DNA of 64,000 nucleotides, taken from contig JACPZP010000051.1 of assembly GCA_016195405.1 (NCBI GenBank), forward strand, positions 1 to 64,000, read 5' to 3'. Under the pieces are notes generated by a model, which was given only the letters and a program-made list of their open reading frames with translations, had not been told where the DNA came from and ran no database searches. Source of the DNA: Planctomycetota bacterium. GTDB taxonomy: Bacteria; Planctomycetota; Planctomycetia; Gemmatales; Gemmataceae. A program made the translations under genes and the position numbers. Shown here in pieces: positions 24,784 through 33,363 of this stretch (within the stretch, counting starts at the first letter, position 1; each line of letters starts with the position of its first letter).

Positions 24784-25335
24784 TTACTTGAGGATTTTCT
24801 TCAAATCCCCCACCACCTTCTCGACGGCGGCGGTGTTGAGTTCGCCCTTGCGAAACGTATGGTTCGCCTCAACGGTGCGCTTGTTGTAAAGCACGACGGT
24901 GACGTCCGCGTCCTTGGCAATTTTGTAATCCTTGGGACCGGCGACATTGTCAACGGCGAAGACCAGTTTCTTGAGGCCTGCCTTCTCCGCCACTTTCTTG
25001 AGCTTGTCGGCCGCCCCCTCCTCGTCCGTCAGGAAGGTGACAAAACTGCACATGCTCTTGTCCTTGTTCTCAACGGTTGCGGCGTCAATCTTCTTGACCA
25101 AACTGGTCAAGGAGTCGCTGGCTTCGCGCGCGAAGATCATAGCGACCGGGCTTCCGCCGGAACTTCAGACCAAGCAGTTCTTCTTGCCGGCCTGCGACCC
25201 CGTCAAATTGAGCGGGTGGAACGGCGTGGGGTGTTCGCCGACTTGCAGGCCAGATTTCAGAGCGTCTCCTGCCCAGCCGCTGGCTGTCACCAGCGCGGCG
25301 AGCATGAGGCCCCCCACAGCTAAGCGATGTTTCAT
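24784..25335 (-). CDS. Predicted selenoprotein: exported thioredoxin-like protein with CxxU motif
   Basis: From ATG 25335 (AGGAGG 11 bases upstream) a signal peptide (MKHRLAVGGLMLAALVTASG) leads in frame to K-K-N-C-L-V at codons 51-56. A TGA follows at codon 57 (25165-25167). The same frame continues as SSGGSPVAMIFAREASD to a TAA at 24784: 183 residues if TGA is read as Sec. The paralogue at 19453 has HCLVCEHG at this place, so TGA replaces the second redox Cys. Both sides of the TGA are conserved in the paralogue, which argues against chance adjacency. Hairpins lie downstream of the TGA (see 25113-25147). Followed by an intrinsic terminator; rtcA is upstream on the same strand. Alternatives are a nonsense mutation or sequencing error. 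Confidence 0.78.
25113..25147 (-). promoter_or_regulatory. Candidate SECIS-like hairpin after the TGA of the thioredoxin-like gene
   Basis: In the mRNA, GGUCGCU (starting 18 bases after the UGA) pairs with AGCGACU. Inside this, CUUCG and CGAAG pair around a four-base loop about 35 bases after the UGA. A competing small hairpin, AGC-CCGGUC-GCU, would put a GGU loop only 17 bases after the UGA. Bacterial SECIS elements lie just 3' of the UGA with a G/GU-containing apical loop. Which fold is used is unknown. Confidence 0.45.
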
Positions 25336-25431
25336 CGTAAACCTTGCCTCCTAGTGGAATTGGAGTTACGGGATCATTCCCAAACCTTTTCATAGGTTTA
25401 GGCTTTTAGACGTACGGGACAATGATTCGTT

Positions 25432-26499
25432 TCAAACTTTTTCAGGCGTAGATTCAGTCGCAGTCTGCGGCGTGATCGCAACACGGCCCGCTTCCCCTTC
25501 GGCGCCTTCAACACGAACCTCTGTAGCGACAAAGCGACGGATGACTTCGACATTTGTTAAGAAATGCTGAGTAAGGGACGCAACCGGAAACCTTGAAGGC
25601 TCTTGCGCCAAAGCCAACGGCAAAAGAAGCTGGTCGGCGCTGTGCGCATCCACGCCCAAAATCTCCGCGTCGAGATACGTTTCCACTTGCTGGGCGGCTT
25701 CATCGGCGACTTTCTCGGCCGGTTTGCCGCGCTCGCCGAGAGCGAAAAAAGAAGTCGGCGCCGGCTTCGTGTTCAGCTCCAGAAAAAGGACCGTTCCCGG
25801 ACCGTGCGGCCACGCCTCTTCACGAATATCAACCGGCAGCTTATAGCGTGAAAGCCGCTGGCGCGCGCGGTCGGCCTGGCGACGGGCGATGCTTGCGGGC
25901 AATCCGGCAGCGATACTAAGGCCGGTAATGTGAGTCACTTCGCCGAGTGACTCCAGTTGAAGGCCGCCGATCCGCGCGCTCGGTGAAATACTCGCATCGA
26001 TGAGTCCACCGCCGCGCGGAAAGAAGCCCGGCCGATGCAGACGGAGATCGATGTTGATACCGAGTTGAGCCAAGTACGCGCGCCAAGTGACTTCGAGAAA
26101 ATGGAAGCACGGACTGGCTTTGACATGCGTGCCGCCCTCGATCATGACGGTGCTTGGCGCCTGGGCGCGGGCCAGCGGAAGGTAGACGGTATGGAGGACG
26201 AGTGCCGTTGCACCGGCGGTGCGAATGGGGAAGTGATAGGTTCCGGGAACGACCGCGCCGGGTTCGAAGACGAGGTCAATGCTGCCAAGGCTCGCGCCGC
26301 GCATTTTCGCCTGACCGATGGCGGCTGATGCTTGGACGCTCATTAGGTGCTGCGGTTGCAGCCCTGGCTTTGACCGCCGCGCGCGGATATTGCGAAGATG
26401 AAACGCCTTGCCCGTGATGAGCGCAAGCGCGAGGCTGGTGCGCAGAATCTGCCCGCCGCCCTCGCCGTGAGAACCATCGAGTTCGATCATGCTGGCCAT
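25432..26499 (-). CDS. rtcA: RNA 3'-terminal phosphate cyclase
   Basis: RtcA converts RNA 3'-phosphates to 2',3'-cyclic phosphates using ATP through a covalent His-AMP intermediate. The N-terminus IELDGSHGEGGGQILRTSLAL is the family signature. RSKPGLQPQHLMSVQA, EGGTHVKASPCFHFLE and GFFPRGGG follow. The catalytic His lies in the C-terminal SLTQHFLTNVEVI. Length (355) is slightly above the usual 340. Two starts are possible, ATG 26499 and ATG 26490, the latter giving the classical MIELDG. No RtcB ligase or RtcR is nearby. The gene is followed on the same strand by the predicted selenoprotein. Confidence 0.95.
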   Translation of the reverse strand: MASMIELDGSHGEGGGQILRTSLALALITGKAFHLRNIRARRSKPGLQPQHLMSVQASAAIGQAKMRGASLGSIDLVFEPGAVVPGTYHFPIRTAGATALVLHTVYLPLARAQAPSTVMIEGGTHVKASPCFHFLEVTWRAYLAQLGINIDLRLHRPGFFPRGGGLIDASISPSARIGGLQLESLGEVTHITGLSIAAGLPASIARRQADRARQRLSRYKLPVDIREEAWPHGPGTVLFLELNTKPAPTSFFALGERGKPAEKVADEAAQQVETYLDAEILGVDAHSADQLLLPLALAQEPSRFPVASLTQHFLTNVEVIRRFVATEVRVEGAEGEAGRVAITPQTATESTPEKV

Positions 26500-26536
26500 G
26501 ATACCAGGACGTGTCAGCTACCGGTGAAGTTCGCCA

Positions 26537-26625
26537 TAGAACGCGGATGAACACGGATTTTTCTGATTCACGCGGATTTTTCGGATCCGCGCGCATCCGC
26601 TTGATGCGCGTCAATCCGCGTTCTA
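26537..26625. repeat. Palindromic repeat supplying the stop codon of the neighbouring lipoprotein gene
   Basis: TAGAACGCGGATGAACACGG on the left is mirrored by ATCCGCGTTCTA on the right, with internal GCGGAT/ATCCGC pairs. The right edge, read on the minus strand, begins TAG, and this TAG (26625-26623) is the stop codon of the lipoprotein gene. Confidence 0.8.
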
Positions 26626-27516
26626 TTTCTGGCCGCTCGCGCGAACAGAAGTCATGCCGGCTTGGACGGCGAGGCAGGGGCTATGGCTGGCGCGAGCCAG
26701 ATCTTCGAGCGTCGGTTCGCCGGTGTCGCCGCCTGCCGGCGAACGGCTCGTGCGAATCACTAGCAGACGTTGCACACGATTGGCGCCTTCGTCCTCCACG
26801 AACGAGCGATGGCCGAGCGTGTTCTCGCATTCGTTCCGGGCGCCGATGACGAGAAACTCGCCAGGGGCCACGGTGACTTCCCAGCTCACGTTCTTGAACG
26901 TTCGACAGGGACGATCGACGTTCATCGTCCATGTCGATTTATCCGGATCGGGCTGGTAGGGGAACATGGTCTCGCCCGTCTCGACTTTAGGCGTAAAGCA
27001 CAATCGTGTTTTGCCGTCCGAAGTAAGGACGGCGGTGACGTCGAGACAAAAGCGGGCCTGGATGAGCGTGAATTCTTGGGCTCGCGATTCTTGATGCACG
27101 GTGAACGTGGTCTGGAGTTTGTCGCCGCCGAGGATTTGCGTGACCGCATGACCGGAGAGAACCAGCCGGCGGCGCGGATTGATGCAGGCCCGCGGCGATT
27201 TGAGCAGTGTCTGCAATCCGGCCGGCGTGCCGCCCACAAGTTGGCCGACGCGATAGCCGTTTTCCTCGACGACGCCTTTACGCTCGATGTCGACGATCAT
27301 CTCGTCGGTGTGCGTCCACAGCTCTTTGTTGAGGAAATCGTCGCCGAGAGGGCGTTCGATGAGGGCGACGTCGACCTGCACGACATTGGCGTCGAGCGCC
27401 GGCGCGCGCGTGCGTTTGAGCCAGCTCGTCGCCTTGCTGGTGTCCTGCAAGACGGCGCAGCCTCCGAGACCCAAGAACAACAAAGGCGCAACGCGCAGCC
27501 AAGAACTTTTGGTCAC
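26623..27516 (-). CDS. Lipoprotein of unknown function
   Basis: A 297-residue protein. The GTG at 27516 gives a compact lipoprotein signal peptide (TKSSWLRVAPLLFLGLGGC) with Cys about residue 20; in-frame starts further upstream (ATG 27564) would give an over-long n-region. The mature part includes NVVQVDVALIERPLGDDFLN and ACINPRRRLVLSGHAVTQ. The second half is beta-rich (RFCLDVTAVLTSDGKTRLCF, EVTVAPGEFLVIGAR), suggesting an envelope-associated domain such as those in secretin-like or pilus-associated proteins. The family is not recognised. Its stop codon TAG is formed by the edge of a dispersed repeat. It lies upstream of rtcA on the same strand. Confidence 0.7.
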   Translation of the reverse strand: MTKSSWLRVAPLLFLGLGGCAVLQDTSKATSWLKRTRAPALDANVVQVDVALIERPLGDDFLNKELWTHTDEMIVDIERKGVVEENGYRVGQLVGGTPAGLQTLLKSPRACINPRRRLVLSGHAVTQILGGDKLQTTFTVHQESRAQEFTLIQARFCLDVTAVLTSDGKTRLCFTPKVETGETMFPYQPDPDKSTWTMNVDRPCRTFKNVSWEVTVAPGEFLVIGARNECENTLGHRSFVEDEGANRVQRLLVIRTSRSPAGGDTGEPTLEDLARASHSPCLAVQAGMTSVRASGQK

Positions 27517-27667
27517 AAAGGTTTCCGCACTCCCCCGATTTTGGAAATGAAGGCGGAGGACCATATCGCGGCGTGAAAGCGCGGTCAAGGCCAAACCGCT
27601 TGTCTGCGTCCGCGATTCTGGTAGTTTGGGAGAACCCGGCTTGCGGATTGGAGGGTATTGAAGATTA

Positions 27668-27719
27668 GTAGCCGCAGCCTTCAGGCTGCGAATCTCCGCA
27701 GGTTGAAACCTGCGGCTAC
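27668..27719. repeat. Double-hairpin repeat, GTAGCCGCAG family
   Basis: GTAGCCGCAGCCTTCAGGCT contains one hairpin and CGCAGGTTGAAACCTGCGGC contains another; the outer ends GTAGCCGCAG and CTGCGGCTAC also pair. It lies 35 bases upstream of the SDR gene. Confidence 0.8.
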
Positions 27720-27754
27720 GAATTCTGGAATGCGTCTAACACCTGGAGGCAATC

Positions 27755-28519
27755 ATGTTCAAGGAGCTTTTCAATCTCAACGGCAAGGTGGCTCTGGTGA
27801 CGGGCGGCAGCAAGGGGCTTGGCAAGGCGATGGCCCGCGGACTGGCGGAAATGGGCGCCGACGTCGTGATTTCCAGTCGGCACGAGGAGGAACTGCGGCC
27901 GGCCCTCGACGAAATTGTCCGCGACACCGGCCGCAAGGGGCGCTTCATCGTTGCCGACATGGCTAAGCGCGCCGATGTCCGCAAGCTGGCGCAGACGGCC
28001 CTCGAGCAGATGGGCAAGATCGACATTCTGATCAACAACGCCGGCACCAACGTTCCGCAGCCGATTGATCAAATCAAGGATGAAGACTGGGACCGCGTCA
28101 TGGAGATCAACTTGAATTCGATCATGGTGCTGACGCGCGCCCTCGTTCCTCAAATGAAGACGCGGCGGTGGGGACGCATCATCCACATCTCATCCGTCAT
28201 GGGCTTTGTCTCCAAGGGAGGCCGCAATATCTATTCGGTGACGAAGTCGGGGCTTCTCGGTTTCGCGCGGGCGACGGCTTTGGATCTTGGCGAGCACGGC
28301 ATCACTGTCAACTGCCTGGCGCCTGGACCGTTTCTGACTGATCTTCCCGGCAAGCTGCTTTCGGCCGAGGAAAAAGCGAATTTCGCCCGCATGACCGCAA
28401 TGAACCGTTGGGGGGAACCGAAGGAGTTGGTAGGCCCCGCGTTGCTCTTGGCGACGGAAGCGGGCAGCTACATCACCGGCGCGACGCTGATCGTCGACGG
28501 CGGCTTTACATTACAGTAG
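27755..28519 (+). CDS. SDR-family oxidoreductase
   Basis: A 254-residue classical short-chain dehydrogenase/reductase. It has the nucleotide-binding TGGSKGLG (about residues 16-23), an acidic/basic cofactor region SSRHEEEL, and the NNAG motif (about 89-92). Catalytic Ser is in IHISSV, with Y-x-x-x-K in YSVTK, and the tail reads ITGATLIVDGGF. The overall sequence is close to gluconate 5-dehydrogenase-like and FabG-like enzymes; the substrate cannot be fixed. The stop codon TAG at 28517-28519 is part of the edge of a palindromic repeat (28516-28587). Confidence 0.92.
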   Translation: MFKELFNLNGKVALVTGGSKGLGKAMARGLAEMGADVVISSRHEEELRPALDEIVRDTGRKGRFIVADMAKRADVRKLAQTALEQMGKIDILINNAGTNVPQPIDQIKDEDWDRVMEINLNSIMVLTRALVPQMKTRRWGRIIHISSVMGFVSKGGRNIYSVTKSGLLGFARATALDLGEHGITVNCLAPGPFLTDLPGKLLSAEEKANFARMTAMNRWGEPKELVGPALLLATEAGSYITGATLIVDGGFTLQ

Positions 28520-28587
28520 GTCCGGCGAGCCGAGCCGGACCCATGGAGGCCGAGGTGAACGGGTCCCGCTCGGCTCGCGGGACCTAC
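28516..28587. repeat. Palindrome, GTAGGTCC family, at the SDR stop codon
   Basis: GTAGGTCCGGCGAGCCGAGC is mirrored by GCTCGGCTCGCGGGACCTAC. The TAG inside the left edge is the stop codon of the SDR gene. A half-copy with the same relation to a stop codon lies at 35460-35502. Confidence 0.88.
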
Positions 28588-28607
28588 GAATTTCCGCGGA
28601 GAACACC

Positions 28608-29450
28608 ATGAGACCGTTCCGTTGGTCTTTTCCCTTGCTTGCATTTCTTTTCGCTGGACCTGTTTGGGGACAGGAAGCCAAAGCTACACCGACGCCGGTT
28701 CCCTACAAGCTGACCGACACGCAGCATGTGATGGTGCGCGTCAAGATCAACGGCAAGGGGCCGTTTAACTTCATTGTCGATACCGGCGCTCCCATGGTCA
28801 TTATTTCGACGCCGATCGCCAAGAAGCTCGGTTTGGAAACTGACGCCAAAGGTTGGGCGACTGTCGACACGCTGGAATTGGAAGGCGGGCTGAAGCAGGA
28901 GAAATTCAAGTGCCTGGTGACCTCGCCGTTTCAACTTGAGGGGATGAACGGTATGGGCCTAGCGGGGGTCGAATTGCACGGCATTCTCGGCTACATGCTG
29001 CTTGCCCGATACCGCATGGAATTCGACTTCACCAAGGACAAGATGAATTGGACCGCCCTCGACTTCAAACCGCCGCCGCCCGAAGCAATCGCCGGCAAGG
29101 GCAATCCCACCGCGGGATTGGAAATACTTGGGGGCTTAATGAAGTTCCTCGGCGCCATGGCTGGTATGAAACCCGCTGAGGCGCCGCTGCCGCGCGGCTT
29201 CGTCGGCCTGGAATTAGCGGAAGCCAAGGACGGCGTGGAGGTCAAGGCGATACTCCCGCAGAGTCCGGCCGGGATGTCCGACGTCAAAGCGGGCGATCGC
29301 TTGGTGGCCATCGGCGACAAGGATATCAACACGTTTCAGGACGCGCAAAAACAAACCGCCCGCGTGCTCCCAGGTCAGGAGGTTCGGTTAACCGTACTGC
29401 GTAATGGAGAGAAAAAAGAAATCAAAATCAAAGCGGGGGAGGGACTGTGA
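28608..29450 (+). CDS. Exported retropepsin-like aspartic protease with PDZ domain (copy 1)
   Basis: A 280-residue protein with a signal peptide (FPLLAFLFAGPVWGQ). A retropepsin-type domain has the catalytic FNFIVDTGAPMVIIS (DTG, about residues 64-66) and the flap/loop region LGLETDAKGWATVDT, followed by HGILGYMLLARY. A C-terminal PDZ domain (about 205-280) reads GVEVKAILPQSPAGMSDVKAGDRLVAIG. The single-DTG domain would work as a dimer. It is translationally coupled to a paralogue starting at 29450, sharing one base at the stop/start (TGATG). Confidence 0.88.
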   Translation: MRPFRWSFPLLAFLFAGPVWGQEAKATPTPVPYKLTDTQHVMVRVKINGKGPFNFIVDTGAPMVIISTPIAKKLGLETDAKGWATVDTLELEGGLKQEKFKCLVTSPFQLEGMNGMGLAGVELHGILGYMLLARYRMEFDFTKDKMNWTALDFKPPPPEAIAGKGNPTAGLEILGGLMKFLGAMAGMKPAEAPLPRGFVGLELAEAKDGVEVKAILPQSPAGMSDVKAGDRLVAIGDKDINTFQDAQKQTARVLPGQEVRLTVLRNGEKKEIKIKAGEGL

Positions 29451-30295
29451 TGAAGCAACAATGGATATTCCTGACATTTGCCACGACATTACTTTTGTCC
29501 GCAAATGTCCGAAGCCAAGAAAAAAGCGACGATCCGAAGCCCGAAGTCAAGCCGGTCACGGTCCCTTTTGAGCTTCTCAAGACGCAGCACATGGTGGTTG
29601 AGGCGAAGATCAACGGCAAGGGTCCGTACCGGCTCATCTTCGATACGGGAGCGCCGATCAATCTTCTCAACAACAAAGTCGCAAAGGAAGCGGGTCTTTT
29701 TCCGAAGAACTTCAAGGCGCCGCCTTTCGCATTCTTCGGCTCGATGGGACAGTTCAAGATCGGCAGCCTTGAAGTGGGCGATTTGAAGGCGGAAAACCTC
29801 AACTGCATGGTGATGGATCATCCTACGGTCAAAGCGATCTCCGACGCCTTGGGTCCCATCGAAGGCATCGTCGGCTTTACGTTTTTCGCCAAATACCGGA
29901 TGACGCTGGATTACCAAGCAAAGACGATGTCATTCGTGCCGGTGAACTACCGGCCGGTGGACATGATGGAAGCGATGATGAAGATGATCATGTTTAGCCG
30001 GCAAGAACGCCGCGTTGCCGCTCCCATGGTGCTGGTCGGCATCCAAGTGGAGAAAAAGGCCGACGATATGGATCCCGGGGTCACCATCAAGGAAGTGCTT
30101 GCCGAGAGCCCCGCCGCTAAAGCAGGGTTGAAGCCGGGCGATCGGCTGCTGACGCTCGATAGCCGATGGACGGATAGCGTGGTCGATACGTACATCGCCA
30201 CGAGTCAACTGCGTCCCGGCGCCGCGGTCGTCGCCGATTTCTTGCGCGACGGCAAACGGATGGAAGCGAAAGTGAACGTCCGAGCCGGAATCTGA
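29450..30295 (+). CDS. Exported retropepsin-like aspartic protease with PDZ domain (copy 2)
   Basis: A 281-residue paralogue of the preceding gene, with the same layout. A signal peptide (IFLTFATTLLLSANVRSQ) is followed by LLKTQHMVVEAKINGKGPYR, which closely matches copy 1, then catalytic IFDTGAPINLLN and GIVGFTFFAKYRM. The C-terminal PDZ domain contains TIKEVLAESPAAKAGLKPGD. ATG 29450 is used, with GGGAGG about 6-11 bases upstream; the two proteins may form a heterodimer sharing one DTG each. A PQQ-like membrane protein follows 18 bases after the stop. Confidence 0.88.
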   Translation: MKQQWIFLTFATTLLLSANVRSQEKSDDPKPEVKPVTVPFELLKTQHMVVEAKINGKGPYRLIFDTGAPINLLNNKVAKEAGLFPKNFKAPPFAFFGSMGQFKIGSLEVGDLKAENLNCMVMDHPTVKAISDALGPIEGIVGFTFFAKYRMTLDYQAKTMSFVPVNYRPVDMMEAMMKMIMFSRQERRVAAPMVLVGIQVEKKADDMDPGVTIKEVLAESPAAKAGLKPGDRLLTLDSRWTDSVVDTYIATSQLRPGAAVVADFLRDGKRMEAKVNVRAGI

Positions 30296-30313
30296 GACAG
30301 AGAGGCGCCCGTC

Positions 30314-31930
30314 ATGTCCAGCGTTATTGCTGAATCTTCGCCCAAAAAGCGTTCCTGGAAGCGGCGGTTTGCAGCGCCGTTGATCGCGCTGACGGTGCCG
30401 ATATTCCTCCTCGTATTGCTGATCCTTTGGGATCGGTTCGACTGGGATCCGGCCGCTCAAATGCCGTTGGGCATGGCATTCTTCTTTAGCATGTTGCTGG
30501 CGATTGTTGTCATCGTGATCTGGTGGCTGTTCTTCTCCGGTTTCTCTTGGCTGACCCGGCTAAGCGTGTTCTGCGTGATCCTTGCGGTTCCGATCGGCGC
30601 CAGCCGTATCATTCGCAAGGTCGATTTCAAGGGAAACATGACGCCGGTTTTCTTTTTCGTTTGGCAAGACAGCCCGGGCGCGCACTTTGGGTCGAGCATG
30701 GCTCCACGAGGAGAGCAAGACGGCCTTCCCGCAATCGACCTTTCGATTTCTGCGCAGGATTTTCCTCGCTATCGAGGAGTGAACGTCGATGGCCACGCTT
30801 ACGCTCCTTTTCTGGCTACCGACTGGGTGTCCCAGCCGCCGAAGGTGCTCTGGAAGCAGCCGTGCGGCGGCGGCTACTCGGGGTTCGCGGTGGCCGGCAA
30901 TGTCGCGGTGACGATCGAACAGATTGGCGGCGACGAAGCTGTGATCTGTTACGACCGGGACACGGGACGAGAACGCTGGCGGTTTGCCTATCCAGCGTCG
31001 TTCGAGCAGACGCCAAACATGGGCGGCGACGGTCCGCGCTCGACGCCGACCATCGCCGACGGCGACGTGTACAGCCTGGGGGCCAAGGGCGATTTCGTCT
31101 GCCTCGAAGGGGCGACCGGCAAGCCGCGCTGGAAGACCAACATTCTCGACGACGCGAAAGCCGAGATCCTCACCTGGGGAATGACCGGTTCGCCGTTGAT
31201 CGTGGGCGACATGGTGATCGTGAATCCGGGCATCGCGCTGGAAAAGAACTTCGGCAAGGCGGTGGTCGCCTACGATCGCAAAACCGGCAACATTCGTTGG
31301 GCCAACGGGACGCTCAAAGCTGGCTACAGTTCGCCGCAGCTAGCCAAACTCGCAGGGGTCGAGCAGATTGTGCTCTTCGACGGCGCCGCCCTCACGGGAA
31401 TCAGTCCGAAAGACGGCAAGAGGCTCTGGGAGCAGTTCTGGCACACCTTCCAAGACATGAACATCGTCCAGCCGGTCGTTCTCTCGGGCGATCGCGTGTT
31501 CATCTCGACGGAAACAACGAACGGTTGCGCGATGTTCAAGGTGAGCGAAGACGGCGGTAAGTTTTCTGTCATTGAAGTCTGGAAGAACAGGCGGATGTAT
31601 TCACGCTTCGCCAACCCTGTCGCTCACAACGGGCACATCTATGGCTTGACGAACGGCAAGCTGGTTTGCCTGGCCGACGACACGGGCGTCCAAAAGTGGA
31701 AGGACGGCGACTACGGCAGCGGCCAGCTGCTGATCACGGGGGACACGTTGATCATCAGCGATGAAAGCGGCACGGTCCATCTGGTCGCGGCCGATCCGAC
31801 CCAATTCCGCGAACTCGCCCAGTTGGAAGTGCTCAATAGCAAGACTTGGAATACTCCTGCCCTCGCTGGACAGCAACTGTTCGTGCGCAATCACTTGGGG
31901 ATGGCGTGTTTGGAACTTCCCCGCAAGTAA
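30314..31930 (+). CDS. Membrane-anchored PQQ-like beta-propeller protein
   Basis: A 538-residue protein. Three N-terminal hydrophobic segments (ALTVPIFLLVLLILW, GMAFFFSMLLAIVVIVIWWL, LSVFCVILAVPIGA) anchor it. The remaining 400 residues form a PQQ-type beta-propeller. FPRYRGVNVDGHAY is the 'W.RG...G' entry motif, and repeats such as VICYDRDTGRERWRF, FVCLEGATGKPRWKT, VVAYDRKTGNIRWAN and LVCLADDTGVQKWKD follow. Such proteins are abundant in planctomycetes, and no bound cofactor is implied by the fold. It probably belongs to the same transcription unit as the two aspartic proteases. Confidence 0.9.
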   Translation: MSSVIAESSPKKRSWKRRFAAPLIALTVPIFLLVLLILWDRFDWDPAAQMPLGMAFFFSMLLAIVVIVIWWLFFSGFSWLTRLSVFCVILAVPIGASRIIRKVDFKGNMTPVFFFVWQDSPGAHFGSSMAPRGEQDGLPAIDLSISAQDFPRYRGVNVDGHAYAPFLATDWVSQPPKVLWKQPCGGGYSGFAVAGNVAVTIEQIGGDEAVICYDRDTGRERWRFAYPASFEQTPNMGGDGPRSTPTIADGDVYSLGAKGDFVCLEGATGKPRWKTNILDDAKAEILTWGMTGSPLIVGDMVIVNPGIALEKNFGKAVVAYDRKTGNIRWANGTLKAGYSSPQLAKLAGVEQIVLFDGAALTGISPKDGKRLWEQFWHTFQDMNIVQPVVLSGDRVFISTETTNGCAMFKVSEDGGKFSVIEVWKNRRMYSRFANPVAHNGHIYGLTNGKLVCLADDTGVQKWKDGDYGSGQLLITGDTLIISDESGTVHLVAADPTQFRELAQLEVLNSKTWNTPALAGQQLFVRNHLGMACLELPRK

Positions 31931-31960
31931 ACGTCCCGCCGGACGTGAGATTCAACTCTA

Positions 31961-31989
31961 TTGCCGGTATATAAGATGAAAGTTATAAT
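31961..31989 (+). promoter_or_regulatory. Sigma-70-type promoter upstream of the DUF1501 gene
   Basis: TTGCCG and a perfect TATAAT are separated by exactly 17 bases. The -10 ends 79 bases before the DUF1501 start, in AT-rich intergenic DNA. It probably drives DUF1501 and the co-directional dapF-DUF374 genes. Confidence 0.65.
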
Positions 31990-32068
31990 TTTGCTTGCGA
32001 CTCACTTACCTCACCTTTAGGATGGGGCGTGTTCGGTGAGTTGCCTGTTTTTCTTGGGGGGTTCCATA

Positions 32069-33355
32069 ATGTTCAACATCTGGGGCGTAAAGCAGAGGTT
32101 TTGCGACGGCCTATCCCGCCGCAACTTCTTGAAGATCGGTGCGTTCGGCACGGGTTTGACCCTGGCCGACATGTTGCGGAGCAAGGCACGCGCCGAAAAC
32201 AACACAGCGCCGGCGACATCGACCAACAAAGCCGCCATCATGATCTACCTGCCCGGCGGTCCGTCGCACATGGATATGTACGACTTGAAGCCGCAGGCGC
32301 CGGCGGAATATCGCGGTGAATTTCGGCCGATCGCCACCAACGTCGCGGGCGTGCAAATCTGCGAGCATTTCCCGCGGCAGGCACGCATGTTCGACAAGTT
32401 GGCGGTCGTCCGCTCGATCGTCTCGGTCGACGAGCACTCCGACTCGCTCGTCATGACCGGATATAGCGAGAACACCAATCGCACCGCTCACCATCCGTCG
32501 ATCGGCGCCGTCGTCTCGCGGATGCGCGGCAGCGCCAACCCGGACATTCCGCCTTTCGTGAGCCTCTACGGCATGACGATCGGCAATGAGCCCGGCTTCC
32601 TCGGCGTCTCCCATCGCCCCTTCACGCCGAATGGCCCCGGCCAGGCCAACCTAAGCCTTCCCGGCGGGGTGACCATGGACCGCAGCCGCGATCGCCGCGC
32701 TTTGCTGGACAGCCTCGACGATGTTCGCCGCGACATCGATGCCTCCGGCGCGATGCGCGGCTTGGATGCGTTTAGCGTTCGCGCGTTCGACATGGTCGCT
32801 TCCGGGGCGGCGCGCCGAGCGCTCGATCTCAACAACGAAGAGCCGCGCGTTCGCGATCGCTATCGCGGGATCGAGCAATTCTTGACTGCGCGCCGCCTGA
32901 TCGAAGCCGGCGTGGGCTGCGTCACCTTGGCTTACGGCGGCTGGGACACGCATGACCGCAACTTCGTGACGCTGCGCCGCCAGCTTCCGGAGCTGGACCG
33001 CGGCCTTTCCAACTTGATCCAAGATCTGTGCGACCGCGGCATGGATCGCGACGTCGTCACCGTGGTCTGGGGTGAATTTGGCCGCACTCCGCGCGTCAAC
33101 GGCAACGCCGGCCGCGACCACTGGTCGCCGGTCATGTCTGCGATGGTCGCCGGCGGCGGCTTGCGCATGGGCCAAGCAATCGGCTCTTCCAGCGCCCGCG
33201 GCGAGGTTCCGCGCGAGGGCCGCGTCACCGCCCCGCGCCTGCTCAGCACCGTCTATCGCGCTCTGGGAATCGACCCGGCCACCACGTTCCCCAATCAGAC
33301 GGGTCGGCCGATGTACGTTCTCGACGACCGCGAACCGATCACGGAATTGCTTTAG
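32069..33355 (+). CDS. Tat-exported DUF1501 protein
   Basis: A 428-residue DUF1501 protein, a family related to sulfatase/alkaline-phosphatase folds and greatly expanded in planctomycetes. The N-terminus carries a twin-arginine signal ([19 protein letters not shown]). Family motifs visible are [63 protein letters not shown] and GRDHW. ATG 32069 lies behind a GGGGGG tract and a good promoter at 31961. The usual PSD1 (DUF1549/1553) partner gene is absent here. dapF starts 8 bases after the stop. Confidence 0.95.
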   Translation: MFNIWGVKQRFCDGLSRRNFLKIGAFGTGLTLADMLRSKARAENNTAPATSTNKAAIMIYLPGGPSHMDMYDLKPQAPAEYRGEFRPIATNVAGVQICEHFPRQARMFDKLAVVRSIVSVDEHSDSLVMTGYSENTNRTAHHPSIGAVVSRMRGSANPDIPPFVSLYGMTIGNEPGFLGVSHRPFTPNGPGQANLSLPGGVTMDRSRDRRALLDSLDDVRRDIDASGAMRGLDAFSVRAFDMVASGAARRALDLNNEEPRVRDRYRGIEQFLTARRLIEAGVGCVTLAYGGWDTHDRNFVTLRRQLPELDRGLSNLIQDLCDRGMDRDVVTVVWGEFGRTPRVNGNAGRDHWSPVMSAMVAGGGLRMGQAIGSSSARGEVPREGRVTAPRLLSTVYRALGIDPATTFPNQTGRPMYVLDDREPITELL

Positions 33356-33363
33356 GACGAGAG

